A program made the translations under genes and the position numbers. Below, piece after piece: positions 23,483-36,162 of a stretch of DNA of 64,000 nucleotides. The notes under the pieces were generated by a model. It had not been told where the DNA came from. It ran no database searches and saw only the letters and a list, made by a program, of their open reading frames with translations. Source of the DNA: Stenocarpella maydis (taxonomy: Eukaryota; Ascomycota; Sordariomycetes; Diaporthales; Diaporthaceae); assembly GCA_002270565.1 (NCBI GenBank), contig NQMI01000010.1, positions 778,407 to 842,406 of the forward strand. Reading direction: 5' to 3'. Every line of letters begins with the position of its first letter. Position 1 is the stretch's first letter.

Positions 23483-24253
23483 AACACGAGTGATAATGTG
23501 GGCTTCACTTGGCTGTGAAATCGATTTCGAGCGCCATCCGGACGCCAGATGGGTCTGGGCGTTGCATGTTGAGCCAACAAAGCCTCGCGTCTTGACATTC
23601 GCATTCGTTCGATACCCCGGGCGCCTGTCTTCGTATCAAAATAATACTAGATACACTATACATATCCATGCGGGCTGACTCGTTCAGTCACAACTGCATG
23701 CCATCTCTGGCAAGCATGGCGGGCCTGAGTGTGCTGTGCTTAGAGAATAACGATCCCACACATCGGATTATGGGTGAAAGCTGGCGAGGAAAGAGATAGC
23801 CCCTGATACCGAGTATCATTGTGTCGGGGGCCTCTGGTCACCGAGAAAACGATATTCAAGGACAGCAATGAGGTCTGCTCAGTCTGAGCCTGCGAGATCT
23901 GGTTCGACGATGATGGAGGAATCGCCTTGCATGTTTCCCTTCAGTATTCAGATGCCTGCCTGCCTCCCTGGGGTCCAGGTGGACGGAAACAGACTGCATC
24001 CGCGTCAGACGGTCGATGAAGTTGTTAGCTGCTACTTCACGCCCAATGGCTCGTGTCCCGTCATGAACATCTCCGCGCGGGTCGGTCGCGGCATCTGAGC
24101 CAACTCATGCTACCTAGCAACCGAGGCAGGCATTGCTGCGCCGGGACTCAGACTGATGGGTCATCTCAAACTGCCTCGGAAGTCAATAGTAACCCGGTGA
24201 GTACTGTGTGTGTTTAGGATGCGTGGTCTGCTTGACTCGGCGGCATCATGGTT
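23483..24253. other. Convergent intergenic region between kelch gene and minus-strand gene
   Basis: Both neighbours end towards this 770-bp stretch. Frames here (for example 23868-24098) have no features of a gene. It should hold the 3' untranslated regions of both. Confidence 0.5.
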
Positions 24254-25710
24254 TCAGCCCGTGGGCACGTACGTTCCTGGCCTAAAGGCTGCTACCAGGG
24301 TACGGCCGAACCTATCCATGAGCAAGTTTCCGATCGAGACTGCCTCTTCCTCACGGCCCATGCGAGTTAGGTGGTTGACGGTATCCATGCCCATCAGAGC
24401 TACTCGCTTGACAACGGCGTTGTATTTCCTCGTGACGCTACAGGTCTGGAAAGCTTGCATATTTTCCTGCTTTTCCTGATCCAGGAGACTCTTGAGAGAA
24501 CACGACTCCAGGTACTCCATGCTATTCAATCACTCTCAGTTAGGAACAACCTTTTCAATGGCTCCACAGGGTGACCGAAGGGACACAGGAAACGAGGAAC
24601 AGGCTGTGGAGAGAACCAAAGTGGTTATGACCACGAAAACGCACCAAGAAACTAGGTGTGTGTGTGTGTGTGTGTGTGGAGGGGGAGGGATGTAAAAAAG
24701 AAGATTAGAACAGCCACTTACGAGAGTTTCGCGTCCGGATGGGTGGGGTGGTGAAGGTCGAGGTGGGCTCTGTCAACGAACAAGGTGGTCTTGGATCGTT
24801 CGAGCTGTCTGCCCAGGGCAGCGAATGCATCAAACAAGGCCTCTGATGGCTGGGAGCGTTGCCAGGCGGAGACTGTTGACCACCATGACAGCGCCCTCCA
24901 TGCAGAGATTGCGTCAGACTCGAAGGTGGGCTTGCTGTCGAACATCTCACGGGCACGAACCATACAGGCGTATCCTCCATCCAGGCTCTTCTCATAGAGG
25001 GCCTTGGCCCGAACTAGGCTGTCGAGGATGTAGGCGGCGGGCGAAGGTGATCTTACGGGCGGTCGGGGTCCTTCCCCGTTCATCAGCCTCTCCAGCCAGA
25101 TCCATGCTATCTCCTCCAGCCCCTCCTCGACCATGAACTTGGTCAGGTAGGAGATCAAGGGAGTGCAGCTGACAAAAGACAAGTCGCGTTCATGGCCGTG
25201 TGAGCGGAGCCACTGTATGACTCGCAAGGCTGTGCCCGAGCTTGCGACGGTGTCGTTGACCGAGATGGTGGAAGACTGTGTGATGGAGTGCCGCCTTGCC
25301 TTGAGCACGCCTGCGGCGCGTTGAGGATTCATCAAGCCCTTTGCCACGGCCTCGTCGAATACGTCCATGGGATCGCGCTCGGGGGCGGCGCGGGAGCTGT
25401 GGGCGGCGCGGTCGTAGCTGAACAGAGGATTCGAGAGGATGGCGAGAACATGACGGTCGATTGGCCGGTGGCGGAGCTCGTTCTGGGCGGGGGGCTTGGT
25501 GGAGGGCGATGCGGATGTGGTTTGGGCGGGCTTGAGGGAGGCGACAGACGTGTTGTCGTTCCAGTAGCCATGCTCCCGGTCGAGATTGTTCCGGAAGGAG
25601 GTCGTCAGGGTCTTGAGCAGGAGCTGGGATTCGCGTCGGCTCAAGGGTAGGGGCTGGTGGATCTTGGGAAAGAAGTCCTTGAGGGAGCTTAGGGTCTTTG
25701 TTCCGAGCAT
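24254..25710 (-). CDS. Conserved fungal hypothetical protein, possibly mitochondrial
   Basis: Two exons on the minus strand, 25710-24722 and 24530-24254, give about 421 aa. The 191-bp intron has a GTAAGT donor, a CCTAAC branch site and a TAG acceptor, and holds a (GT)n run. The join restores one frame across two otherwise separate reading frames. The N-terminus (MLGTKTLSSLKDFFPKIHQP) is basic and hydroxylated with no acidic residue until about position 12, which is compatible with mitochondrial import. Other readable stretches are HVLAILSNPLFSY, YLTKFMVEEGLEEIAWIWLERL and, in the last exon, VNHLTRMGREEEAVSIGNLLM. The helical, repeat-like look recalls fungal mitochondrial RNA-associated proteins, but I do not recognise a named family. 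It is divergent from DEF1 with a 1.7-kb shared upstream region. Confidence 0.65.
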
Positions 25711-27437
25711 TTTGGGTCTCTGGCGCAGAGCTGTAGCTGGGGATGGTGAGGATGGAGCCCGTTGGAGGGCACATGCGGCTATGGCCTCGCTCCCAAGATG
25801 CGGGAACTTGGGGGTTTGTTGGGTCAGCTTTGATAGACCGATGGTCCGGTGGGGACAACAGAAGAGGATATCGCAGCTGGTGAGTTGTGGCAGCAGAGTG
25901 TAGAGGGAGGAGGCTCGGGAGGGAGGGCATCATCAGGATTATCGACGTCGACCGGCCCCGACCAGCCGGCCCCGCCTTGTCATGGAGAACCGACCACCCC
26001 CCAGACCACCCCCCCTGGAGCTCTGCCCACACGTGACAGCAGGAACAAAACCAGGAACGGCTGGTTCAGAGTTGGGCGCCTGACGTAACCTTGTCCTGCT
26101 GCATATCTGTATGTATCTACATCATGGATTGCTTGCTGATATCGACATTGGAAACTTAAGCCGAAACGACACATTCATGCTAGCCAGTCTATCACCTTCC
26201 CAATCTAATTCCATGGCTGGGCAGTATGATCATGATGATAATTTGCAATAATTCTTTCTTATAGGGGAGTGTGCGATATAGACGCCTGGAGAGGCTGTCG
26301 AACAGGCCAACCTCATTCCCAAATCCTCGTCATACTTCTTGCTTAGGACGGCGACCCAAGTGCCCATCTACCTGCGCTGCAATTAAGGATTGTGTATATA
26401 CAATAAGACACAGCGGGTATGTCTTTCCGGCAGGTGCATACTATACCTGGGTACTACCTAATGGTAGGCATGCTTCGGCTTCGGCTCAGCTTCAGCCTCT
26501 TCAGCTGCCTGTTGCCCGGCCCAGAAGAGCATTTCATGGGTCATCTGGACCAGGTACGACTGGCTTGTGTAGACAGAGCCGGCCAAACACTACACTAACT
26601 TGTTGCCACCCACGATTCATAATTTTATGTTACCAGCACGCTACCGAAGCTGGGACCCCTGCAGATTTGTCGTCCTGCTGGATTTAGCGCCGGGGGCCGA
26701 GCTAGGCTGGGCTGCAGTGCAGACCTACTATGGTACCTGGGTTCGGTACCTGGGGGTAGGTACCTGGATGATAAAATGTACTTCTAAAACTCAGCAGCAG
26801 GCCGTCATTATCGGGTACCGAGGTACATCCAGTCCAGGACGTGCACCACACCCAGACCTTGGGCTCATATTGCACCACCAGCTTGAAGGGCACTTTGAAG
26901 GGCACTTGGACAGACTGACCTTGCCTTCACCTCTCCCTTTGCAAATGGCAATTCCAACCCCACGGCGCAGCTAGCAAGGCTTTGGAACCACCATACATAC
27001 ATACATCGCACTTCCAGAAACAGCCTTTCCGACCACTCCCCAGTAGCACAGGGAGTCTGGGCGTTTTGTTTTCTTCCCTCCTCTCCCTCCCTCCTCCTCC
27101 TCTTTGGTGTGCATGATCCCATTCTCTGTCCTGTCTCAGCATTCAATCCCACCTGCGCACCCACCCACTTCACACCATCCTTCCCAGCACCCATTGACGA
27201 CGGCGGCGACGGCGTCTTCTGGCCCTCGCATCGCCCATCCCGCCAATCCAGCCTAATCCAATCCATCACCTACCCGTCCGCCCAAAGCTCTTCGTCAGCC
27301 TGCCGCCCACCACCACCACCACCATCTCTGTCTCTACTTTCCGTTGCTGACCTTGCCTTGCGCAGCCTCCCAGCCAACCACCACGGCATCCTCCACCCAC
27401 TGATACAACCACACAACCACACAATCCATCTTCAGAA
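25711..27437. promoter_or_regulatory. Divergent 1.7-kb upstream region between minus-strand gene and DEF1
   Basis: Both flanking genes start outward from here, so both promoters must lie within it. Visible features are a CT-rich tract at about 27068-27105 upstream of DEF1, a CATACATAC run near 26992, and several GGTACCTGGG/TACCTGG repeats at 26728-26775. The many short frames are not gene-like. Confidence 0.5.
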
Positions 27438-30400
27438 ATGTCTGACGTACAAGCAAGACCAGCCGCCTCGCGAGGCAGGGGCTCTGGTCGTGGTGGAAGA
27501 GGTGGCTTCACCAGCAGGGGAGGACGGAATGCCTCTCGCTCCGCTGCCACTGCAACCAACGGCGATGCAAAGCACGACTTTGAATCCAATGCCCTACCCA
27601 CCCTCGAGGATCAAGGCGAGATTGGCGACCTGAACAAGGCCTTCGGCTCCAAGGTCTCGCTCATCAAGGAGGTCTTCCCAGACTGGTCAGAGGTCGACAT
27701 CCTGTATGCTCTTAAGGAGACCGACGGCGACGAAACCACGACCATTGAGCGCATTGCCGATGGTGAGTGACCCGACATCACCAGCTGCCCCCCGCCTCCT
27801 TCCTACCCTCCTGCCTCTGCCCCTTCAACCCCCAAATACCCTGTTGTGTTGCCCCTTGGATGCCTCCTCACCGTCACCCTCGCCGCTACCGTTTCTGTCA
27901 CGACTAACCCTTCCCCCGTCCGCAACAGGCAGCATCTCACAGTGGGGTGAGGTCTCGAAGCCAAAGGACAAGAAGGCCAAGTCCAAGGCCAAGGACAATA
28001 CCTTCACCACCACCACCGGCGCTGATTCTCCAGCCGCCGCGAATGCCCGAACCACTCGAGGTGGCCGAACCGATGGCGCACGTGGCCGGGGCCGTGCTAC
28101 CGAGCGCGGCGCCCGCGGCGCTGCCCGTGGCAGATCCTCGACCACCGCGACCAACGGGCGGCTCAAGGAGAACCAACCTCTTTCCGTACCCACAGAGGAC
28201 TCCAACGCATGGGACGCGAGCAAGAACGACAGTGACGGCGGATGGGCTGCAGGCGCTGCTGCTGTTGCCGCCGAGGGCGCTTGGGATAGCAATGCTGCCT
28301 CTGACGCCCCTACTGCTCCTCCCCCTCCTGCCACCAGACCCACGCCACCTGAGCCCGCCCAGTCGACTGTCATCCCCCAAGGGACCGCAAAGACCTGGGC
28401 CAGCATGCTCCGACAGTCGACCGCACCCCTCAAGCCCGCACCACAGCCCGCTAAAGAGGCTCCTGCCCCTGTCCCAGAATCAGAGCCCGAGCCCGCTGTC
28501 GAACCTCTTCCCGCCCCTGACGAGCCTCCCGCGCCGGCTCCTGAGCCCGCCTCCGAACAGATCGCTGAGCTTTCTGCCGAGCCTGCCCAAGAGCATGCCC
28601 CCGCAGAGAACCCCATGGTAGTCGTGCCAGAAGTTGCTTTGACGCCTTCTCGGGACCAGTTGACTGAGATGAACCTTGAGCAGGTTGTCGACGAATCGCG
28701 CCCACCAGTGACAGAGACAGCTGCCAGTGAGGCCGCTGACTCGTGGGACCCTCGAGCCTCCGCCATAAGCGCAAACGCAACTCCCATCTCCGCCTCTCAC
28801 GCCCAACACCAGGCCCCGAAGGCTGCCGCGAGTGGTTTTGCCGCGACCGCCAGCCGAGCCACAGAGCGCGCCCCCATCCCTCGCACCCCCAGCCAGACCC
28901 AGCGGCGGTTCCTGAACCAGGAAGAGGCTGTGCGTATGCCCCAGGCAGCAAACCAGCAGCTGGAGCGCGCTACCGTCCAGTTTGGTGCCTTCAACCTGAA
29001 CGGAAGCGAGGACGACATCGATGGTGACCGCGAGGAGCCCGAGACGCGCGCACAGCCGCCGGCAGACTCTCCCGTCTCCCAGCCCCGGGCCTCGCTGCCT
29101 CCCGCACCTACGGCCTCTGGCCCCGAGGCTTTCCCCGCTCAGAAGCAGCCCCCCGTCGCCCTGCCACCCAGCACGGGTCCCTCTGGTGTCGCACCTCCCT
29201 TTTCGCAAGAGGGTTCGCAAGTCCCCTTGACCCACGCCCAGCAGGCCTATCAGACTAATTCATATCTAGGCGCCCCAGCCCCTCCGACTGCGCCTGCGGC
29301 ACACCAAGCTCCTGCCGTCCAAGGTAGTGGACCCGACTCCTATCCAGATCTGTCGCCCCGACCCGTGGGGAGCACAATGCTGACGCACCTTCACAACCTA
29401 GCTCCCGTGGCCCAGCCACCGATCCAGCCAGCCGCACAGCATCAGTACGGTCGATTCGGTCAGGAGCAGCAGTCGGCATTCCCTCCGAAGCCTTTCGACT
29501 CGTACAGCCAGGCCAACCCATCGGCGGCCCAATCCCAGTTGGAGGGCTTCCCAAGCCAGCAGCAGTCGCAGCCTCAGAACCAGCAACCCGGCGGTGCCTA
29601 CAGCTCCTCGGCCGACCAGTATTCTTCCTTCTACACCGCTGATCAACAGAACCGCAACCCATACTACAACTACGGCCAGAACTACGGCCAGCAACAACAG
29701 CAGCAGACGAGCCAGGCTCCACAGGACAGCGGTCTCGCTGCCCGGGCTGGATTTGGCGGTTACGGCGGCGCCTCGCAGGGTGATTTGGCCAGCCAGTACC
29801 CGCAGAGCGCAAATCAGTCCCGGTTTGGGGCCGCCGTTGCTCAAGACCCGAACAGCGGTAACACCACGCCTAACCCGACTGCTCAGGGCCAGCAGCCAGC
29901 GGCTCCCAGCCACCCGCAGGGCCTCGCCAGCCAGCACCAACAGCAACAGCAGCAGCATGGGAACCAGTTCTACAACCAACCATATTACGGACAGTTCTAC
30001 AGCAACTATATGAACCAGTATGGCTATGGCCAAGGTGGTTTCCCATATGGTAAGGGTGCCGGCCTGTACGGCCAGCCGCACCACTATGGGATGTCCCAGC
30101 AGCAAACTCCATTCGAACATGGATCTTCCCCCGCGACCGGATACCCACAGTCTTCCCTGCATCGCAACGACAGCGGCGGTGTCGGGTCTGGCCTCGGCGA
30201 CTACGGTCGCGCAGGATCCGCCCAGTCAGGCGCCCAGCCCGGCCTCGGAAGTACCGGCTTCGGCGGCATCCACGACTCCTTTAGCCGTGGGGGTTCCTAT
30301 GGCGCCCAGGTGGGCCAGTCATTCAACGCGCCCGCCGCCCAGCCCGCCGCGTCCAGCGCCGAGAAGCTAGAGCCATACAGCGACGCCAAGGCGGCGAGCG

Positions 30401-30720
30401 GACCGAGCCCTTCGCTCGTCGGAGCCCGTCCCGGCTCTGCCACTAACACCGGTCCGTCCCAGGCTGGTCTCCCGCCCCCGCAGTCTGGCCAACCGGGTAT
30501 GGGATACGGCGGCTACCCCAGTCACCTGCAGGGCCACGGCGCCCTGCACGGCGCCCAGTCTGCAGCGACAGGCTACGGCATGGGGGCGGCATCAGGCCAG
30601 GCCCATCAGAACAGCCCTTACTCTGCCTACGGCGGTTTCGGTGGCAACAGCTACTACGGCTCGGGAGCGCCTCGCCATGGCGGCTGGGGCTCGAACTATG
30701 GTGGAGGCAGCAACTTTTAG
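27438..30720 (+). CDS. DEF1: RNA polymerase II degradation factor Def1 homologue
   Basis: Two exons, 27438-27762 and 27929-30720 (intron GTGAGT...ACAG, 166 bp), give about 1038 aa. An Arg/Gly-rich start (SRGRGSGRGGRGGFTSRGG) is followed by a CUE-type ubiquitin-binding domain at about residues 60-108 (LIKEVFPDWSEVDILYALKE). A lysine-rich segment beginning SISQWGEVSKPKDKK follows, then long Pro/Ala-rich and Gln-rich disordered regions ending in Tyr/Gly/Gln-rich sequence (YNQPYYGQFYSNYMNQYGYG). This order is characteristic of Def1. In yeast, Def1 is cleaved by the proteasome and enters the nucleus, where its CUE domain recruits ubiquitin ligase to stalled RNA polymerase II. The Gln-rich tail is low complexity and in yeast keeps the full protein cytoplasmic. 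Length is in the range of filamentous fungal homologues. Confidence 0.88.
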
Positions 30721-32067
30721 AAAAAGGGGTCTGGTCGTGCTCCGTCGTCTTCAGACTCTTCTCGGATGGATTGCAGCATGAAGCTGCCGGTGGACTAGCC
30801 TGGTGGGCCAATCATCCTCTCATTTCTCTGACTGGACAGGGAGTTTGTCTTGTGAAGTTTCCAGGAGTTTGTCTTAGTGAGGGGTGACGGGGATATCCCA
30901 TCAATCATTACTCAGACGTGAGGGCTCGGTTGATTTGGAATGAATTGGTTGAAGGCCCGGCATTATTCATTCCTGCTTTTCGAAAGTCACCTCTGTGTCT
31001 TGTTTCATCACATCTCTATGTACGGTTTTACTCAGGGTCACCGGGAACGGAATGGAAATGGCGGAGAACGAGAAAACTGTGGACAAAGTCTCATCTCCCA
31101 AGATTGATTTTCATGCTTGACATTGGACTGATGAGGTGTTGTTTTGATTCTCGGGGATCGTAGGAAAGGTCGTGCCCGCGTTATCGTTTGCGCCACACCA
31201 AGTCTCACCCATATGCGAAAATCCACTGTCTGCTGACGAGGATCCTGGCGCGAGATCAGATTGGTTCCGACGATTCGGCATTTGAAGTGTAGGGCTCGGG
31301 GCCCCAGATAAGGGGGAAAATGGATGACTTGGCTCGTCAGCTTTGGGGCAATACCGCTCAGCACTCCCGGCAAGGGACACTAGTGAGAGACGTAGAAGTA
31401 ATTTCAGGCAAGAAAGACAAATGGAATGTATAGTCCTCATATTTACACGAAACGGCGATCTTCTGCCCTGCCAATGACACCGGAAACCTTGGTGGATGAT
31501 CAAGGCCATGTCGCCTGTAGTCTAAGAAGATCCCAACGTGTCACGAGAAGAATAATGAGGATTCATCTTTACTGTGTAGGGACCGCTGCCGTCATCTCAA
31601 TCCTGACCCATCACCTTTCAGACGGTCGAAAACCAAACCCCTCCCCGCAAGAGGTTTTCTTACCATGTCTGAAAGGAGCCGTGGAAGTTTGGGGCCATCA
31701 GAAAGTTGATGTTTCCTGCTAACTTTCGGTTGATTAACCCACTATCCAACGGCAATACTAGAGGAGGCAGTGCGCTCCGTTTGCTCGCTGTCAAAAAGCC
31801 TTCCGCCAGCCACACCAGGAAGCAACGCAGGCTTCCACATACTCTCAATACGGATTTTTTTGCACTGGCCAGGAGCCATTTCAAAATCGCGGACTTACAA
31901 GAGGCCCTTTGCCTCGACAACACCCTTGTGCCACAAGCTCACTCTGTCCACGTCCCCCCCCCCCAGCCGTCTGGGACAACAAAATCCCAGTGGCTCACCT
32001 CTTGATCACAGTCGACTGATTCCCTTCGTCTTCTTCTTCAAAAAAGATAACATCTACCCTCAGTAAT
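30721..32067. other. 1.35-kb intergenic region, no gene recognised
   Basis: It contains the DEF1 3' region and the upstream region of the decayed glucanase gene. Frames on either strand (for example minus 31111-31509, plus 31426-31722) have no family motif and overlap each other. Confidence 0.45.
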
Positions 32068-33411
32068 ATGGCGGCCATCAAGATGTGAGTCTAAACAAAT
32101 ATTCTAGGCTTCTCGAGGTCCGCTCCGTGTTTCCACCAAGGCCGTGATAGGCTTAGTCCGAGCCTTTGGGCACCGGTCTCTCCCTCAATCACCTTTGAAG
32201 CAAAACACGGGGCTCCCGGCTGGACTGTAGTCTCGACCAGCGTCTGCATCTTCGCTCTGCTGATCATTAGTGTCTTGGCTAATGGCACTCCCAAGCGAGG
32301 GCTAAGTTGGTGCAAACGATGACGTCCCCATCGCAGTGAGTTGAATTTGATCCCTTGCGAAGCAGACGTTTGCGGCACTTTTCATCATTCCATGTCCATT
32401 TTCTCATGCATCAGACCGATATTTCAATCCAATTCTAGCCGAACGCACATCCAACATCCATAGCAAAGTCTAAGCCTCCAGAGATGATACTCCCGTCTGC
32501 CCTCGCGTGGATGTGCCTCAAACACCCTTATATATCTCTGACCCCCGAGACTGGCCTGTGAATCGGTCTCGGAAGCTTCCCATTGGTTTCTTTGCAATTG
32601 ACAACTCTGTCCGGGGCAGGATCTTGGTGGAAACGGAAGCTCTGTCAACTGGATGTACAACTGGTACTCAAACACGAGCAACAAGCAGAACTTCACAGAG
32701 CATGTGCCAATGCCGGGGTATCCAACCGGGACTGACAGCTGTCTGGGATGGATATGTGTCCTCGTGGATAGCCGAATTTCTCGGCCTATGCAGCGATTGC
32801 ACTATCGATTTCGTTCCTGTCCACTGGGTAAGCGGTCCCTATCATGGTCGACAGTTTCCCAGCACAGAATTCTATACATTTAGGCTGTCTCACATCTTGT
32901 AGCCTCGTGCGAGGTTGCATACTGTGGGATTTGTCATACAAAGACTCGAATCAATTTGATCCTCCACTGCAACTCTTTTTTCCTGATGCTTCCTTGAAAA
33001 CCTAACTCTCGAGTGTTGCAGTACAACCCGTCATCTCTTCTGGATGACTTCAAGACATTTGTCACCGACATGTGCCGCATTGCGGATAATCGCCCCGTGT
33101 GGATCACCGAGGTGAGTTTTGCAGAAGGCGGTAGGCACAGCCTGAGGCAGGACAAGCTGACAGACTGACTGAGTGACCGACTATGACTCATACAGTTCCA
33201 ACCGCCAGGGAGCGATGGCGACAAGCAGGAATCCTTGAAGGGTGCCGTCGCGTGGCTTGATAAGCAAGATTGCGTAGCCCGATACGCATACCTCGGCACT
33301 GCAGACACAGACCTTGAGCTTCTTGACCACGGCGGCCCAGCCTTGTCGGCTCCTGGGATCATCTGCGCCTTCACCCCCTTCGGCAGTGCGAATTCGTCCC
33401 AGGTGCCATGA
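32068..33411 (+). pseudogene. Decayed GH128 (Asl1-like) glucanase gene
   Basis: Pieces of a secreted Asl1-like glycosyl hydrolase appear in order. About 32206-32335 encodes a signal-like stretch (VCIFALLIISVLANGTPKRGLSW) with an apparent extra A near 32313 that shifts frame just before the donor at 32336. Exon 32620-32827 starts with GSSVNWMYNWYSNTSNKQNF and HVPM, then changes frame near 32715 and resumes at WDGYVSSWIAEFLG to DCTIDFVPVHW. Exon 33022-33111 reads YNPSSLLDDF...RPVWITE, and exon 33196-33411 completes FQPPGSDG and a WLDKQDCVARYAYLG-like end. The central block with the NEP catalytic glutamate is absent, so about 60 residues appear deleted. Members cleave beta-1,3-glucan. With two lesions and no acid/base residue it should be inactive. 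An ATG at 32068 could be the original first exon. Confidence 0.65.
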
Positions 33412-34352
33412 ACCAAGCAGAGGTGGGAAACTTTTTTCATACAAGTGGTATAAGCCATTGCCCAATGGGAGCCTCGTGGATGAGCCTCGTGCTGATTAGA
33501 AGCAGAGCACAGGTCGAAGCGGGTGAGGCACCTAACATTCTCGAGGCGGATGCAAATGAGACTACCTAGGTACCAGTGGGAACGCTCGGCTGCCACCAAG
33601 ACGGGTTTTAAGAAGAATCCGGGAGACCCTTGGCTTCAGAGAACCAAAGACCTAGATGCCACCGTTCAACCTGAGGCTCGTCTACTTGTGGCAGTCTTCT
33701 ATGATTTGGGATTTCCCTGCTCAAGATGGGATGCATTGGCAGCAAGCTGATATGGTGGTGAGGGGCAAGATATTGCATCAGCTTTGGACCAATACTGAAT
33801 GGTCACGCCCACTGAGTCTCTATATCACTTCGCATACCAAGCAAGCAACAGTGGACAAGTCAATGCATACCGTCGAAATGATTAATGCTGTGGCGTGTAA
33901 ATATTCCAAGTTCTCCGGGAAGAAACTAACCAGCAACTACTCTAATGCATATGAGCAGCCAAACAGCAACTAATCATCCAAATAGGCCCGCACAATTGAG
34001 TTTACCATGAGATCCATGTTTACCGCCATGTCACTAGTTAGTGTGAATTGATGTGGACATATGCTCATCATCAGCGCAACAACTGCGACGAGTTTCTAGC
34101 AGTGCGGGTCTGGGGTTGGAGATGGCCGCTAATAAATCCATAGACGCTATGTGATCGTTCTATCGAGACATCCATGTGTCCCTTTCACATGTATAGGTAA
34201 GTACGAATTTAAGAACAAAAGACCAGAACATGACTTCACCTCGGAGGAGCCCTCACCCTGCAATCAATGCCCGCCCACCCAGCTTTTCCCTGTTAGCCCA
34301 CCCAGTACGAGCAATAAGCGTGCAGCCTACTATACCTACCTAGGTAGGTAAC
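33412..34352. other. Intergenic region, no gene seen
   Basis: Nothing recognisable. Weak open frames only (for example 33656-33973). A palindromic CCTACCTAGGTAGGTA lies at about 34336-34351, immediately before the inverted-repeat element. Confidence 0.4.
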
Positions 34353-34576
34353 TTCTTATACCTCTAGAGCCTTCTAAATTACCCTACCATGTAGCCCCTG
34401 AAAACGCCCAGAGGAAGCCCCTCCAGACACCTAGGTACCCACTGGAAGGGCCTCCACGTACCTAGAGGAAGCCCCTCAGCAAAGACTCTCTAAGCGCAAG
34501 GAGAGGCTTTACTAAGGGGCTTCTCTGAGCGTGTTGAGGGGCTTTAGGGCGGGGTAATTTAGAGGGGGTATAAGAA
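34353..34576. mobile_element. MITE-like inverted-repeat element, 224 bp
   Basis: The two ends are imperfect inverted repeats. The left end begins TTCTTATACC and continues with TCTAAATTACCC. The right end, read on the minus strand, begins TTCTTATACCCCC and continues TCTAAATTACCCCGCCC. A second inverted pair (GCCCAGAGGAAGCCCCT versus GCTCAGAGAAGCCCCT) lies further in. AAC flanks both sides (34350-34352 and 34577-34579). There is no coding capacity. Non-autonomous DNA transposon is the likeliest reading; the superfamily is unknown. Confidence 0.55.
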
Positions 34577-35003
34577 AACATAATAGGCTGTAAGCCTGAT
34601 TTCTAGGTGGGCGTTCCTGAAAAGCTAGGTGGGCGGGCGTTAACTGCTCACCCCGGGGCTCACTCATACCTCGGATGGTTCTACATCACAACACCCACAT
34701 AAATAAATACATCATTACCCAACACAACAGGCTTTTCAACTTGCGTAAGCGCATTACACTAGAAAGCACAATAATACTTATTATAGTATACAGGTTAAAA
34801 AACAGACCTACAAACATCAGTGTTCAGACCATTATGCAATCCTCATCTAGTTAAATATTATATACTCAGTATATAATACAAGGAATAGTTTCTCCACATC
34901 GTCCCCCACTCCCGCTACAACCCTTCGGAGCTGATCTGAAACGTTTCAGGTAGAGCACAAATCGCCATAAAAGAAATGACAAAAAGTAACCATGCAAATT
35001 CTT

Positions 35004-35096
35004 CTCTCTCGCCGGGAATTGAACCCGGGTCTCAAGCGTTGCTGCTTCCAGGATGGCGATGACAAGCTTGCATACTAACCACTATACTACGAAAGA
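35004..35096 (-). tRNA. tRNA-Asp(GUC) with a 21-nt intron
   Basis: On the minus strand the acceptor stem is TCTTTCG pairing with CGAGAGA, with discriminator G (35004). Then come TA at positions 8-9, the D arm GTATAGTGGTTAGTAT, anticodon stem CAAGC/GCTTG, and T arm CCGGG-TTCAATT-CCCGG. Anticodon GTC lies at 35063-35061. The intron, at 35059-35039, follows position 37, the standard nuclear position. The mature length is 72 nt. The T-loop and D-arm sequences serve as internal B and A boxes for RNA polymerase III. Confidence 0.9.
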
Positions 35097-36162
35097 AGTG
35101 TATCTCGATATGGCTCGAGGTAGCGACTGTGGTGGATCGTTGGAATGTGGCCCTCACAATGGTATTATATAGCTAAAATAGTACTACAGATGAATACATA
35201 CATGTTTTACAAAAATTGCACATTGTAAATAATTAAATTTATATATTAAGTTATTTAATATATAATATTTTTAAGTCTGAAATCTATTTACGCAATAAAA
35301 TATAATATAATAACTTACTTAATTAGTAATTATTATTTCCTAAGCGTTTAAATAAATATGAAGCTGAGATTTCTCCCTGGCGGAGCCCTTGTTATGCACT
35401 TCATCTCATAGATTGCCCAGAATGTTCACATGTCGCTTAGACCACTGCCAAGTTCATAGTCAAAGCATAAGCCATGGATGACGTAAGGCTGTGTTTCAAT
35501 TAGGCGTAAGTTTACTTGACAACTAGCCTGGCTTTTGGTGCTTGCAGCTGCAATGCAAGGGTCTTAACGATGCAAAATGACCTTTGTCTCCCGGTATCAT
35601 AATAAGGAATGCGTGGAGGGCATGTATTTACTTGAGCGCAAGATAAAATCTACCCAGGGAGCTGATTAGATACGAGCTCGGAAAAGTTGGTCTTGCTGGA
35701 AGGGCTGCAGAGAGCAAGTCCAATGCATTCGCAACCACACCAGTGACGGGAGCAAATCGTCTGCTTTGCCCCAGTCAGCTCTCGAGGGACGCAGTGAATT
35801 GGCTGGATCGCGGCTTCCACAGCATCACGAAACCAATGGCTGAGTTTCGCGTGACCTCATGGCCGACAGACTACGTGCTGCCAAGTCGTCTATTCCTAGT
35901 CATGGCTCCTTGGCAGATTGGCCTCCGAGACGCGGCACTGCCTCTCCGTATTCATGTGCCAGGCTGGAGCAGCGCGCACAAAATGCCTCCTCCGCGATAT
36001 TCCTTTGCGCTTACGACCTAGCTCCATCCCTCGCCCTGACTGCGCCTTCGACCCGTCGGCCTAGCTTGGAGTTGTTGCATTGCAGTACCTCTGTCGGCCC
36101 AAGCCCACCGAACGTATCCTAATAAGCCGGCAGGAGGGGTCGGGGCCTAGGAACATCTCGCA
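35097..36162. other. AT-rich patch and upstream region of TRK gene
   Basis: About 35150-35350 is strongly AT-rich (TTAAATTTATATATTAAG type) directly upstream of the tRNA-Asp, and may be a decayed insertion. The remainder is balanced and gene-free, and should contain the TRK promoter. Confidence 0.4.

Noticed and set aside
25190..26032. 280-aa minus-strand frame overlapping the conserved minus-strand gene
   Set aside because: It is a Pro/Arg-rich shadow in another frame of the real gene, which has a splice-joined partner exon.
27825..30162. Long frames antisense to or out of phase with DEF1
   Set aside because: Shadows caused by the GC-rich, repetitive codon use of DEF1.
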